A stretch of 64,000 nt of DNA. It comes from Synaphobranchus kaupii. Taxonomy: Eukaryota; Chordata; Actinopteri; Anguilliformes; Synaphobranchidae. The stretch lies in the NCBI GenBank assembly GCA_029718625.1, contig CM056376.1, positions 83,658,541 to 83,722,540 on the forward strand. Reading direction: 5' to 3'. This document shows, piece after piece, positions 33,816-44,031 of the stretch; position 1 is the stretch's first letter, and the number at the start of each line of letters is the position of its first letter. The notes beneath the pieces were generated by a model. The model was given only the letters and a program-made list of their open reading frames with translations, had not been told where the DNA came from and did no database searches. The position numbers and the translations under genes were made by a program.

Positions 33816-34165
33816 AAGCAATGTATTAATAAAGGCAGATTTCTTATTGAAAGTATACCCGTGTCCACGGATAACTCCCAATGTGCTGTCTCTGTCTCCA
33901 TCGGTATGGGGGTCTCACCTAAAAGAGGCCGGTGCTATGCCTCTAAACGCACAATCTCCGCTTACTTAACAAACCTACCCTCCTCCTCACCGGAGGCCTA
34001 GTGCGATTCTTCAGCAAGTATTACTGTTGCTCAGTTGCTCAGTGAAGGGGGAGGGACCTTCTTATGAGAGCTGAGCTGTTGATGCTTGAGCTAATGATGC
34101 TTTTCACAGAGGATACTAACCAAGCAATGTATTAATAAAGGCAGATTTCTTATTGAAAGTATACA
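33810..34165. repeat. 218-bp duplicated segment, copy 2, between 48-bp direct repeats
   Basis: 33862-34078 is the second copy of 25518-25735. On either side is CTAACCAAGCAATGTATTAA and its continuation to GAAAGTATAC (33811-33858 and 34118-34165), practically identical. A further match, GATGCTTTTCACAGAGGATACTAAC at 34089-34113, pairs with 29900-29924. The arrangement suggests insertion with a long target repeat, or a local tandem duplication. Confidence 0.8.
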
Positions 34166-34169
34166 TTTA

Positions 34170-35145
34170 TGTTTGTATTTATTTAGTCTGACTTTCAAAA
34201 AGGCAAGTGTTCAAGCACAAATGAAGGTTCATCACAGAGTGTGTGTTCCTCTGCTTTGATGTCTCACATGGAGCCCTGGCTCTGATAGCCTGTACACCCA
34301 CAGGTAAGTGGGACCAGACCCAGTTTCCTGGGGCCAAGCTGTAGCCTTCCACCTGCCTGCTCTGGTGGGAGTCCCATCACCCACGGCGACAGTCACCGCA
34401 GTGGCACAGGCCCTCCCTGCTGCAAAGGCAGGCATGGTGAAGTGATTAGTCTTCCCCTGTGGCGATCTTTTAATTGAGCTCCATGCTATCCAACACTGTC
34501 AAAGCAGTATCAGGCAATGGCCAGTGCACTGCCTGAAAGAAAGTGTGCTCTCTGGTGTCAACAGGTCTTAAGGAATCATCATGTCTTAATGAATCACAGT
34601 TTATTTGTCAACAGTTTAAAAATATTGGGGGCAATTTACAGACTCACAACCAATTTCTCTCTCTTGCAGACAGTCCCAAGTACTAAAGCAGCTGAGATGA
34701 CAGGCAGTGGCGCATCATTGGCTTTCTTACAGAGAGGAGTCCGGCTCCTGCTGTTCCCTGCTTGCATGCTTTCCTCCAAGGGGAAGTGGGAGACAGCCTG
34801 TTTGCTGAAAACAAAAACACCCAGCCTCTATCGAGAAAAACAATCAGGCGAGAACAGTCAGATTTATAAAAGTCTGCTGCCTCTGCAATTTCCTCATGTA
34901 GTCTGGTGCTTTAATGCATACATACAGGTCAGAGACATAGACTAATAAAGAGGATTGAGGCAACGACTGGGCCCTCATGTGGACAGCTGGTCTGTCAGGC
35001 CAGGGTCAGAGGGCTTCCCTTTCCTGGGCTTGGACTGTCATTTGACTTACAAATAAACATAAGTATTAATTGGGATGCAGGTATGCCATCTGCCAGATTA
35101 CGGCTTGGTGGGGCATGCCCCATACCTATACAGCACAGAGAGTTT
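34170..35145. other. unrecognised, moderately GC-rich DNA
   Basis: 34230-34440 is GC-rich and contains a donor-like CACAG|GTAAGTGGG at about 34301, but no frame leads into it. 34517-34945 is open for 142 codons without a recognisable domain. I do not call a gene. Confidence 0.4.
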
Positions 35146-35149
35146 GCAC

Positions 35150-35440
35150 GGACTCATTTTCCTATAGAACTCTATGGGGAAAAAAGTCAGGAGAAACAAC
35201 CCTTAAAGTGATCCATCCACATCTACTCCATATCTGGCAACAGAGTGATGGTTTGGGGCTCGTTTGATAGCTCAGACCCTTGATAACTTACAGCCATTTA
35301 GCCAGCCATGTGTTCCATACTGTACCAGTGTAATTTACAGCTGAATCTAGTCTCACCCCCCAATTTCCATAGAGATCCATTCAAATGCAGAGAGGTTATA
35401 GTATCGCTTGTAACAGTACCTGAAAATAAGATATCGACAG
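35150..35440 (-). mobile_element. partial copy of foldback family FB
   Basis: Contains CTATGGGGAAAAAAGTCAGG, CAACCCTTAAAGTGATCCAT, and the inverted version of GATACTATAACCTCTCTGCA. It preserves the intact TTAA target that is filled at 4352-7397. Confidence 0.8.
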
Positions 35441-35444
35441 TTTT

Positions 35445-35753
35445 TTGATGTTGATGGTCACAGACTTCAGGAAGTAACAGCATGTAAAGGATATGCGACC
35501 AAATATGAAATATGATACTTTAAAAATACGTTAAAGCAAAGGGTATGAATACTTATGTAAATGAGAAATTTTAGTTTTTTATTTTTAATAAATTTGCAAA
35601 AATCTCAAAAAAACTTTTTTCACATTGTCATTATGGGGTGTTGTGTGTAGAATTTTGAGGGAAAAATGAATTTAATCAATTTTGGAATAAGGCTGTAACA
35701 GAACAAAATGTGGAAAAAGTGAAGGGCTGTGAATACTTTCCGGATGCACTGTA
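35445..35753 (+). mobile_element. 3' end of a Tc1-type element
   Basis: The terminal text TTCACATTGTCATTATGGGG, GTGTGTAGAATTTTGAGGGA and GAATACTTTCCGGATGCACT plus GTA is the typical 3' untranslated and inverted-repeat region of a fish Tc1 family different from the copy at 12496. No transposase remains. Confidence 0.7.
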
Positions 35754-35754
35754 G

Positions 35755-36300
35755 GTGGGTGTAGCAGTGTGATATCAATGTTTTCATCTTAAACCATCAG
35801 AAGGGGCAAATGTATATGCTTTTTAATGGGCAAAACAGATTTTATTCATTTTATGACATGTTTTGGATAGGGTTTGGACCCATAGATATCGTCCCACTAT
35901 ACTGATGAAGATATAGTAATTCCCACTTGAAAATGATGCAAAAGTGAGTTATTTAGTATCTTTAGTAGTTCTGCATATCATCCTCAGATTTTGCACACTT
36001 GTGGACACTGAGTTTTTGATCCAGGAAATGTATAGATTTACCTGTTTCACATATGTAGCTCTCAGTATTTAATTACAAACTTTTTTCCAAAGTTTCTTTG
36101 AATTTGTGGCACTTTATTTTTTTAATTATGTAAATAAACAAATCAAAGTTTGTATTGTAAATGGTAAAACTGTCTTGTTTCATTTAAGCTATTTACCAAG
36201 TTTCTGTGATGCTCACACCTGGAGTTATAAAGCCTTAAACAGAGCACCCCCTAAATAGGTGAGAATTGACCAAATTTGCCATCTGCGTGAAGGGGTTAAA
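35755..36300 (+). repeat. dispersed repeat R1, copy 3 (best preserved)
   Basis: Starts near CAGTGTGATATCAATGTTTT and ends GCGTGAAGGGGTTAA at about 36299. It begins directly after the Tc1 end at 35753. No frame. Confidence 0.8.
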
Positions 36301-36355
36301 ATATAGCTGGATATACAGATAAGAGCCCTATATTGTGTAGCTATTGCCATGAAGC

Positions 36356-36425
36356 TTCTTTGTCTTAGCAGTCAGAGTAACAACCTTCCACGCTGGATAT
36401 TGGGGTTCAATCCCCTGCCAGGTAC
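36356..36425 (+). ncRNA. tRNA-like sequence (decayed tRNA or SINE head)
   Basis: A B-box-like GGGTTCAATCCCC (about 36403-36415) sits some 35 bases behind an A-box-like TCTTAGCAGTCAGAGTAA. The T-arm pairs (GGGG with CCCC), but the acceptor arms do not pair, so it is not a functional tRNA gene. It may be a pseudogene or the head of a tRNA-derived SINE. Confidence 0.4.
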
Positions 36426-36429
36426 CAAA

Positions 36430-37095
36430 GGTTACATTTATTTTTTGACAAAAACAATATGCATATGTTATGCTTTTAACATAGAAGAATGTTCTTTTCA
36501 TATTAAAGAATATATTTTTATTGCAAAGGCAAAGAAATTTAACAATATTAACTGTTCACTGTTTCACTTGTACTTAAACAGAGGTGAAAGTCAGCCGACT
36601 TGGTTTGGTAGCTGACTCGCTACCAGCAAAAGATTTACCGCAGGTAACGTTACGCAGTACAGGAAAAAATAACCTATTTGTCAGGCAGAGAAAATAAAGC
36701 TAAATGCTAAATATCCTCTGTATATCATCCTTCTTTTCAGTCACAAAATATATATAATATACTAACTACCATTGGCTACATGTTTTCAACAAACTTAGTT
36801 TCAAAGACTCTTTTCAGTAGTCTTAATCCAAGGGAAACCAGGTGAACAGTAATACATGCGTTTCCACTGGTTTCTGCTTCCTGTTCATATGCCCCCTAAT
36901 CTCTATGCCTAAAACAACCGATTGAAAATGTTTTTTGTTGAGATGTGCAAAGACAGTTCATTCAGTTTTACAATCAACAGAAGGAGCTCACCAGACTATG
37001 TATGTTTGTAAAGAAACCACAGAACACTTGCAGCAATTTTTAGTTTATTGTATTCAGCAGAATTTAGGTTTATAGTGTTGTACCACATTTTCCTT
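36430..37095. other. unrecognised AT-rich DNA
   Basis: Nothing recognised. Confidence 0.5.
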
Positions 37096-37099
37096 TCAG

Positions 37100-37410
37100 T
37101 CATATGTCTGGTTCTATTTCAAACCGGTCAACACACCATAGTATGGGTCATCCTCACCAAATCACACCATAAATATGGCGCGTGCAGGCCGCCTGTCTTC
37201 TTTTGTTTGAGTTTGAGCTTGAGACTGTGTTTTTCTTTGTCCTCGCTGGACCCACAGAATCGCGGCTTTTCTTGCCCTCTTGCTCTGCCGACCAGGGCAT
37301 CTACTTCCTGAGAAGGAGTATGCTACCCGGGGCTTTTCTTCTCCCTCAGAAGCACATTGTTGTTAGGCAGTTTGCCATTTTCCTTTCTGAAATTATATCA
37401 TATAGCTTTT
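37100..37410 (+). mobile_element. DIRS1-like element terminus (left part)
   Basis: GGTTCTATTTCAAACCGGTC, AACACACCATAGTATGGGTC and AAATATGGCGCGTGCAGGCC match, on the opposite strand, the inverted-repeat region at 43696-43987. Downstream is an open but motif-poor frame (37182-37412). It is likely the 5' terminus of a second, otherwise deleted copy. Confidence 0.5.
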
Positions 37411-39100
37411 AGATTATGGCCTTTGATAGAGATGTGATAATGTGATATGGCAAATTACTCATAGTCCATTCAGTAGTACTTGTTATCAAGAGGCCTGCTC
37501 TGCTGACCTGACCTAGGCACTGCCTTTCTCTCTGCCCCCTCCACTCCACAGGCACGAAGGCAATTAAGTCATGCTAAGGTGCTAGCTTATCTATAATATA
37601 AATATTAAAGTGGTCATGGTGTCTTTCCTCTGTTCAGGAGAAAGCCCAGAACACAAAACGATTCATGAGGTCAAGCCCAGTGTGGCCAGAGAATACCACA
37701 TGGTCTCCTTTTCCATTTTTAATTTTGAATGCCAATCTGTTTCAATTCCATTCAATTTAAATCATCAATTGAAAGTCCAGGCCCCCCAGAAATCCATGGT
37801 AAAAATGATACAATTCCGTGGTGGATTTTTTTTTTTTTTAGATTCTGCAATATTCTGCAACCATAAACAAAAATCATGTTAAAAATTAAAGATGCCTTCA
37901 ATCACCTTATCTAATATGGGACAACGTTTAACTTGTTAACATTATGAGCTAAGCTTGTCACAGTGTTCGTTTTAACCAGTGGCATATGAAATGAGCAGAT
38001 TTTGCTGGCCTTTTTTGCAAGGTTGTGCTGAAAGCGAACGCAGTTGTAACAAGAGTGGTGTATATTTTTTAGCTCAGTGTTCTAGCGATAAAAAAACAAT
38101 TTTTCAAAATAGAATTTATCTTCACCCTACGGTGAAGAAAAGCTGTATGTTTACCTGCCAATGGATTACTCAGATCGTTGGCACACTTGTTCATCAAGGA
38201 AAATTAATTAAAACGGGTTGAGACCAAAGTTTTATACTGGTAATACCATTTTTTTACAGGGAAGTAAGAACCCCTCCATTGCCTCTCCCTTCCAGCTGTA
38301 GTCTTAAACGCTTAGCAACAACACCAACTACAGCAAGCGCTGGGGTACAAAACTAAGCTAAGTGTGGGTTAAATATAAATCTTCTGCATGTTTACGTGTC
38401 CTCTCTAATTTTCCGCAGAACAACAGCTGGGAAGTTCTGTGAGTGGAGCGCTGCAGAAATTCCTGGAGTCTACAGACAGACAAGTTTTTCCTTGGTTGTG
38501 TAAACTTGTGACCGCTGAGTTTTTATAGCTGGCTTTATTTTATTCCTCCTGTGCTGAAATTGGATTATTCTGACAGGTTCTTGGTTGATCTCTCTCTCTT
38601 TTCTTGTAATTTCAATTTACCATCTGGTTTTAATGTCTTCCTTTTTGTAAATTATAAGCAGTGAGCCTACGTTCATTAATGAATGTATGATTCCAATTCA
38701 TTATTCTAATTGACGGTTTTTCCTGTAATAAAACGATTTAATCCTAAAACCTGATTTATAACTTGTTGGTTGATCCATCAGGTTTCCTTAAACCTCACTT
38801 CCCGTCACAATTTTGAAACTGATACTTTCCTGTTTATAATAGCCCGTGTTAGGGTATTGGATTGCATTTTCTGTTGGTAGTGAAAACAACAAAAAAAAAA
38901 TCTGGAAGGAGCCTGAGGCTTCCTCACCCCCTCGTGGCCGTTCAGTGCTACTGATTCGGGCCCTTGGTTTGGTGTTGGGCACACTTCAACGCTGAATATG
39001 TCAGAAGGTGTGCAGAATCCGGGAGATGTTAGCTTGTCTGGGGAGGACGTCCCACTTGGGCAATCAGTTTGTAAGGAGCATGATGATTATTGTGTCGAAG
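37411..39100. other. mostly unrecognised; possible LTR remnant near 38690-38815
   Basis: 38725-38815 has AATAAA followed by text ending CCCGTCACA, as an LTR end would, and a frame of about 50 codons from 38998 (SEGVQNPGDVSLSGEDVPL) could be a gag start cut off by the LINE at 39.1 kb. No 5' LTR end or target duplication is visible. 37500-37760 is non-repetitive. Confidence 0.35.
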
Positions 39101-39119
39101 CTAGTACGCACATCGCACC

Positions 39120-42062
39120 TACATTTTCTGGCCCCACACACAAGAGGTACGTTTTTAGTCTACACTTAAAGACAGAAAGTGTGTCTGAACCCCGAACATA
39201 CATGGGAAGATTATTCCATAAGAAAGGAGCTCTGTAAGAGAAGGCTCTGCAACCCATTGTAATTTTAGATATAGAAGGAATTTTCAAATAGCCAGCACTT
39301 TGAGAGTGAAGTAATCTAGGAGGACAGTAAGGAATGAGTAAGTCACTAAGATATTCTGGGGCTAAACCATGGAGATAATTCAGGGCTGAGTCAGTGCAAC
39401 CAGACAATAAAGCATTACAGTAATCTAGTCAAGAGGTTACAAAGGCATGGACCATTTTTTCAGCATCCTCCAGGGACAACACCTTACTTAATTTAGATAC
39501 ACTGCCTGGCCAAAACAAAGTCGCTGTTGCACCCGTCATGTACAATGCCCACTGTACAAGCCTCTGGAAGCAGTGTTATGATCTGGGGTTGCTTCAATTG
39601 GTCAGGTCTAGGCTCAGCAACGTTATGCAGCAATACAATGAAGTCAGCTGAGTACCTGAATGTATTGAATGACCAGTTTATCCCATCAATGGGCATATTC
39701 CAGGACGACAATGCCAAGATTCATCGGGCTCAAATTGTGTAAGAGCGGTTCAGGGAGCATGAGGAATCATTTTCACACATGAATTGGCCACCAGAGTCCT
39801 GACCTTATCCCCATTGAAAGTCTTTGGGATGTGCTGGAGAAGACTATACGGAGTGGTTCGACTCTCCCGTCATCAATACCAGATCACGGCCAAAAATGAA
39901 TGCAACTCTGGACAGAAATAAAAGTTGTGACGTTGCATAAGGTTGTCGAAACAATTCCAGGGCGAATGTGCGCCGTAATCAAAGCTAAAGGAGGTCCAAC
40001 AAAATATTAGTGTGTGCGCCTTTTTTTTTGGCCAGGCAGTGTATATTCCTCAGGTTAAAGAAGGCCATTCTTGTGATATTGTTAATATGGGGCTGAAAGG
40101 AGAGATCTGAATCAATAGTCACACCAAGGTTTTTAACAACCTTGTTGGCGGAGACAGAGAAGCAATCAAAATTTAAGGAAAACTATAAGAATTTATCTCA
40201 AAGGAATTTGGGACCTAATACTAATATCTCAGTCTTATCTGAGTTCAATAACAGGACATTTTGGGTCATCCAGGCCTTTACATTTTTAAGACAGGTCTCT
40301 AGTTTAGATAACTGGTCAACTTCACCTGGCTTAACTGATATATAAAGTTGTGTGTCATCTGTGTAGCAGTGGTAATTAACACCATGTCGTCTGCTTATAA
40401 TGTTCCCAAAAGGGAGCATGTACAGAGAAAAGAGCAGAGGACCCAAAACCGATCCTTGTGGTACTCCAAAGTTCACCCTAGAAAATTCAGAGGACTGATT
40501 GTTTACCCTAACAAACTGGGATCTATCATAGAGATAAAATTTCAACCACATAAGAGCATGCTCGGTGAGACCAACTAAATTTTCTAGCCTGCGGAGGAGA
40601 AGATGACGATCTATAGTATCAAAGGCAGCGCTCAGGTCAAGTAAAACAAGAATAGAAATACAGCCACAATCCAGAGAGAGTCATTCATTACTGGGGCAAG
40701 GGCAGTCTCGGTGCTATGGTGCTTCCTAAACCCAGTTATTAGTATGTAAAAATGAAGAAAGCTGTTTGTTGCGCTACACATTTCTCAAGAATCTTTGATA
40801 AAAATGGGAGGTTCGAAATGGGTCTATAATTAGCCAGGGCAGTGGGATCCAAATTTGGTTTCTTAAGTAGTGGCTTGATTTCTGCCAATTTAAAAGATGT
40901 AGGAACATGGGCCGATAGCAATGATGAGTTCATTAAGTGAAGAATTGGTTTGATGAGCATAGGCAATAGCTCCTTCAATACCTATGGGGTCTAGAAGACA
41001 GGTGGATGATTTTGAAGAAGAAACTTCAATTAGTTCACTCTCAAGTATGGGAGTAAATGATTCAAGACATTCAGTGTGTCTAGGAGGAAGTCCTATATTG
41101 TCAAAACCATGATCACTAACTTGTGTGATCTTTTTCCTAATTCCAATTATTTTACCACTAAAGAAATTTGAAAAATCATTACTGCTACATGAAACTGGAA
41201 TTTCAGGGTTAGTTGCTGCATGATTATTAGTTCAGCAACTGTTCTGAATAGAAATCGGGGATTGGTCTTATTTTCTTGTATAAGCTTTGAAAAGTAAGAG
41301 GACCTAGCATTAGAGAGGGCATGCTTATAGGTACTAAGACTATCTTTCCAGGCCAAGTGGAATACCTACAGTTTAGTGGAATGCCATTTGCGTTCAAGCT
41401 GACGAGACTTTTGTTTAAGTGTACCAAGGGGCAAGCCTCTTCAATTACTTTTTAACTTTTTAACGGAGTAACTACATCAAGGGTTTTGCGTAGAGCAGTA
41501 GCTAATTCCTCTGCTAGATTGGTTGACAGGGAGCTGGCTGAAGTGTCTAAATCAAAGTAATCAGGTAGCACATGAATAAAGTTTCTAGTAGTGGAGGTAG
41601 CGACCTGTATGTGTTCTGAATTCAGATGCTACAGGGTGGGCTAATTTTACATGCAAAGTAATGAGGAAATGGTCAGACAGAATAGGATTATGCGAGTGAA
41701 TTTTAACAATATCAATACCAAAACTTAAGACCAGGTCTAAAGTATGACTACAATAATGTGTGGGGCCGACAACATTTTGAATGAAACCAATTGATTCCAA
41801 AATGGTCATAAATGCTGAGGTAAAAGGATCATCTGTATATTCAAAATGCAGGTTAAAATCACCCAATATTAACACTGTCATGACTGACAGCTAAATGAGA
41901 ATGGAAATCTTCATGAATAAAGCCAGAATATGGGCCAGGAGGTCTATAGACAGTCACAAGTAAAATAGGCTGAGAAGAGGGGCGGTTTCTACCAACCACT
42001 GCTGGCTGAGTGTTCATAACTAACACTTCAAACAAATCAAATGCATACTCTAATTTTGGATA
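39120..42062 (-). mobile_element. L2-clade LINE, minus strand, with Tc1 insertion
   Basis: This is a second copy of the LINE at 25.9-27.8 kb. It extends further 5' and includes part of the endonuclease. Order from right to left on the plus strand: VYRPPGPYSGFIHED (about 41930), LILGDFNLHF and SDHFLITLHV (41585-41881), RT blocks (40198-40978) and the C-terminus (39140-39400). The RT active site reads YTDD instead of YADD (about 40353-40364). Frameshifts and stops are frequent. The 3' end is cut off within the last codons. A Tc1 derivative occupies 39500-40041. Confidence 0.9.
39500..40041 (+). mobile_element. Tc1-like deletion derivative within the LINE
   Basis: Flanked by TA (39498-39499 and 40042-40043), with ends CACTGCCTGGCCAAAA and the inverted TTTTTGGCCAGGCAGTG. 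The plus-strand frame 39527-39742 contains [13 protein letters not shown] and [13 protein letters not shown], the Tc1 catalytic-domain text around the second Asp. The DNA-binding half is deleted and the rest is frame-broken (NWPPES, a stop, then PYPH). The related LINE at 27181-27210 has an unbroken GAATATATCTAAATTC, proving the insertion point. Confidence 0.92.
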
Positions 42063-42065
42063 CAG

Positions 42066-42890
42066 GATATAGAGTCAGTGCTGGCCCATTTAGTCAGCTT
42101 TGGCCTGACCCTGAACAGGGAAAAGAGCCACCTCAGCCCCTCCAGAGAGAGGGTCTTTCAAGGCCTGGTTTTGGACTCTATGCGGGCAGCATGTTTTGAG
42201 GGAGAGTCTGTCGAACCTTGCTGCAGAGTGGCAGGTGACGGTGAAGCATTGCCAGAGGTTGCTCAGCCTGTTGACTTCAGCTGCCCAGGTTGTGCCACTT
42301 GGGCTGCTGCATATGCAATATGCATCCATTACAGCATTGGGTGGCGGCACAAGGAGTGAGCCCTATTACTCGGAGGTGTCTGATAGAAGTGGCCGCAGGG
42401 CCTAGAGCCAGCAGTGCTGGGGACACTTTAGGCATTGAAAGCCCCCTCCATGAGGGTGCTTTACGCTGGGAAGTGGGGCAGATTCAGTCGCTTGTGCCAC
42501 ACTAAAGGGTCTAACCTGATCTTGTGTGACATTTCCGTCGTCTTGGCCTTCCTCCAGTCCCGCTTTCAAGAGGGGTTAGCGGAGTCCACACTAAGGGGGT
42601 ATTTGCCATCTCTGACTGCCATGAGCGTATCGAGGGCCTGACGGTGGGATCTCATCCTCTCGCCAGCCAGTTTGTTCGAGGAGCCAGGCGGCTTCGGCTC
42701 GGCTCTGCAGTGTTATATCTCCCGGAGAAGTGCGGTGAGGAGAACCAACAATCTTTTTGTTTGTTATGGAGGGGCTATGCGGGGCCTCGCCCTATCTAAA
42801 CAGTGCTTGGCCCACTGGATCATAGAGACGATTTCCACGGTTTATAGAAGCTCTGATGTGCGCCCCCTAGCCCCCCAATCGCTCGCATAG
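42066..42890 (+). pseudogene. DIRS1-like retroelement: RT/RNase H end and tyrosine recombinase
   Basis: 42078-42230 reads LAHLVSFGLTLNREKSHLSP and RVFQGLVLDSMRAACF, the RT-RNase H junction text of fish DIRS elements. 42196-42405 adds VTVKHCQRLLSLLTSAAQVV and LGLLHMQ. 42435-42641 (VLYAGKWGRFSRLC, VLAFLQSRFQEGLAESTLRG) resembles the N-terminal domain of the DIRS tyrosine recombinase, and 42740-42880 (NNLFVCYGGAMRGLALSKQC, LAHWI) its C-terminal part. DIRS elements insert by recombinase rather than integrase. Here frames change several times, large parts are deleted and the catalytic Tyr is not visible. The left boundary is an abrupt junction with the LINE. Confidence 0.8.
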
Positions 42891-43440
42891 AATGGAAGTG
42901 AATGGGAGGCGAATATTCGCCAATGTTAATTTTGCGCATGTGTGACCGTGCACGCACGAGATGCATGCCTACCTCGGGATCAAATATAAAATAATATAAC
43001 CAAGCCAATCATTTTGGCCACTAGGTGGAGCTCTAGTGGAGCTAAACTGAAAATACCTCCAGCACTAGCTACACACTGCATTGAAGTTTTCTCCCTTTAT
43101 ATGATCACTTGGCAAGGTACAGTATGAAATGCCACAGCATCAATCCTGCAGATTTCTGTAGGATATCAAAAAAAGTTTGATAGGATATGAGGATAAAGTG
43201 GTGGGCTTCAGGCTAGATTTTTTTTATTGAACATGTGTTACATGCTAGTTAGAAGTTGATGCTAACTTCTTATCACATTAGCCAAGGCTAGGCTACTTCT
43301 TTAAATAGCCAATGATTTCTATAGGATATCAGAAAAGAGTTTGATAGGATATGAGGATAAAGTGGTAGGCTACAGGCTAGATGTTTTTATTGACCACATG
43401 TTTAGAAGTTAATTAAGTTAATTAATTAATAAATTCCCAA
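42891..43440. repeat. unassigned DNA with a 165-bp-spaced duplication
   Basis: The block TTTGATAGGATATGAGGATA with AAGTGGT(G/A)GGC occurs at about 43174-43212 and again at 43338-43376; flanking text (TAGGATATCA, GGCTAGAT) is shared too. A perfect 14-bp palindrome GGCGAATATTCGCC lies at 42908-42921. A CTCF-like CCACTAGGTGGAGC is at 43018-43031. Confidence 0.65.
43018..43031 (+). promoter_or_regulatory. possible CTCF-type motif
   Basis: CCACTAGGTGGAGC fits the vertebrate CTCF core closely. Sequence resemblance only, in DNA between transposons. Confidence 0.3.
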
Positions 43441-43612
43441 TAATGTGATAAGGTATTACATTATCGGTAAAAATGTTATTACAATATCAGTCAGGACATT
43501 TTATTACATTATTGGTCAAGTTATTACATTATTGGGTATTATTACATTTTCGATCAAGTTAAGTGCAAATTTTATTACATTTTCAGGAAATTATTCCATT
43601 ATCGGGTGCTAC
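43441..43612. repeat. degenerate array of TATTACATTATCGG-type units
   Basis: At least seven versions of (T)TATTACATTWTYGG, spaced irregularly by 15-35 bases, run from GTATTACATTATCGGTAAAA to ATTCCATTATCGGGTGC. No frame. It looks like a short dispersed simple repeat or the body of a small element. Confidence 0.7.
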
Positions 43613-43695
43613 AAGCATCAAATGAGTCGATTATGTTTGAACCGCACTCTTGTGACATGCGGTCTTGATTACCCCACTACATCCCCCGCCTAACT

Positions 43696-43987
43696 TTATC
43701 TGGCATGACCCATACTGTGGCATGTTGAACGGTATGAAATAGAACATATGGGTTATGTATGTAACCCTGGTTCTATGAATATGGTCAACACGCCACGCTG
43801 CACGGTCATGCGGGAGAACTTTTATGTCCTTCAGTCGGCAAAAGAGGACAGGCGGCGTGCACGCGTCATATTTACGCCGTCACGTGGTTCCGCCCCGTGG
43901 TGGTGGTTCGTTTTCTATTCTCGGCGAGGATGACCCATACTGCGGCGTGTTGACCGTATTCATAGAACTGGGGTTACATACATAACC
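43696..43987. mobile_element. inverted-repeat terminus, probably DIRS1-like
   Basis: 43751-43794 (GGTTATGTATGTAACCCTGG onward) and 43944-43987 are inverted copies. Outside the left arm, CATGACCCATACTGTGGCAT directly repeats GATGACCCATACTGCGGCGT next to the right arm. DIRS elements carry inverted terminal repeats and a nearby internal complementary region. The position right behind DIRS coding DNA supports the assignment. Confidence 0.5.
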
Positions 43988-44031
43988 AATCCATTCTGAC
44001 ATGTTCCAAGAAACTTAAATATTGACTACCC

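Noticed and set aside
34517..34945. 142-codon open frame near a GC-rich stretch with a donor-like GTAAGT
   Set aside because: The donor-like site is upstream of the frame and not in phase with any exon; the translation has no motif.
43441..43612. CRISPR-like spaced repeats
   Set aside because: Units are degenerate and spacing irregular, in a eukaryotic genome.
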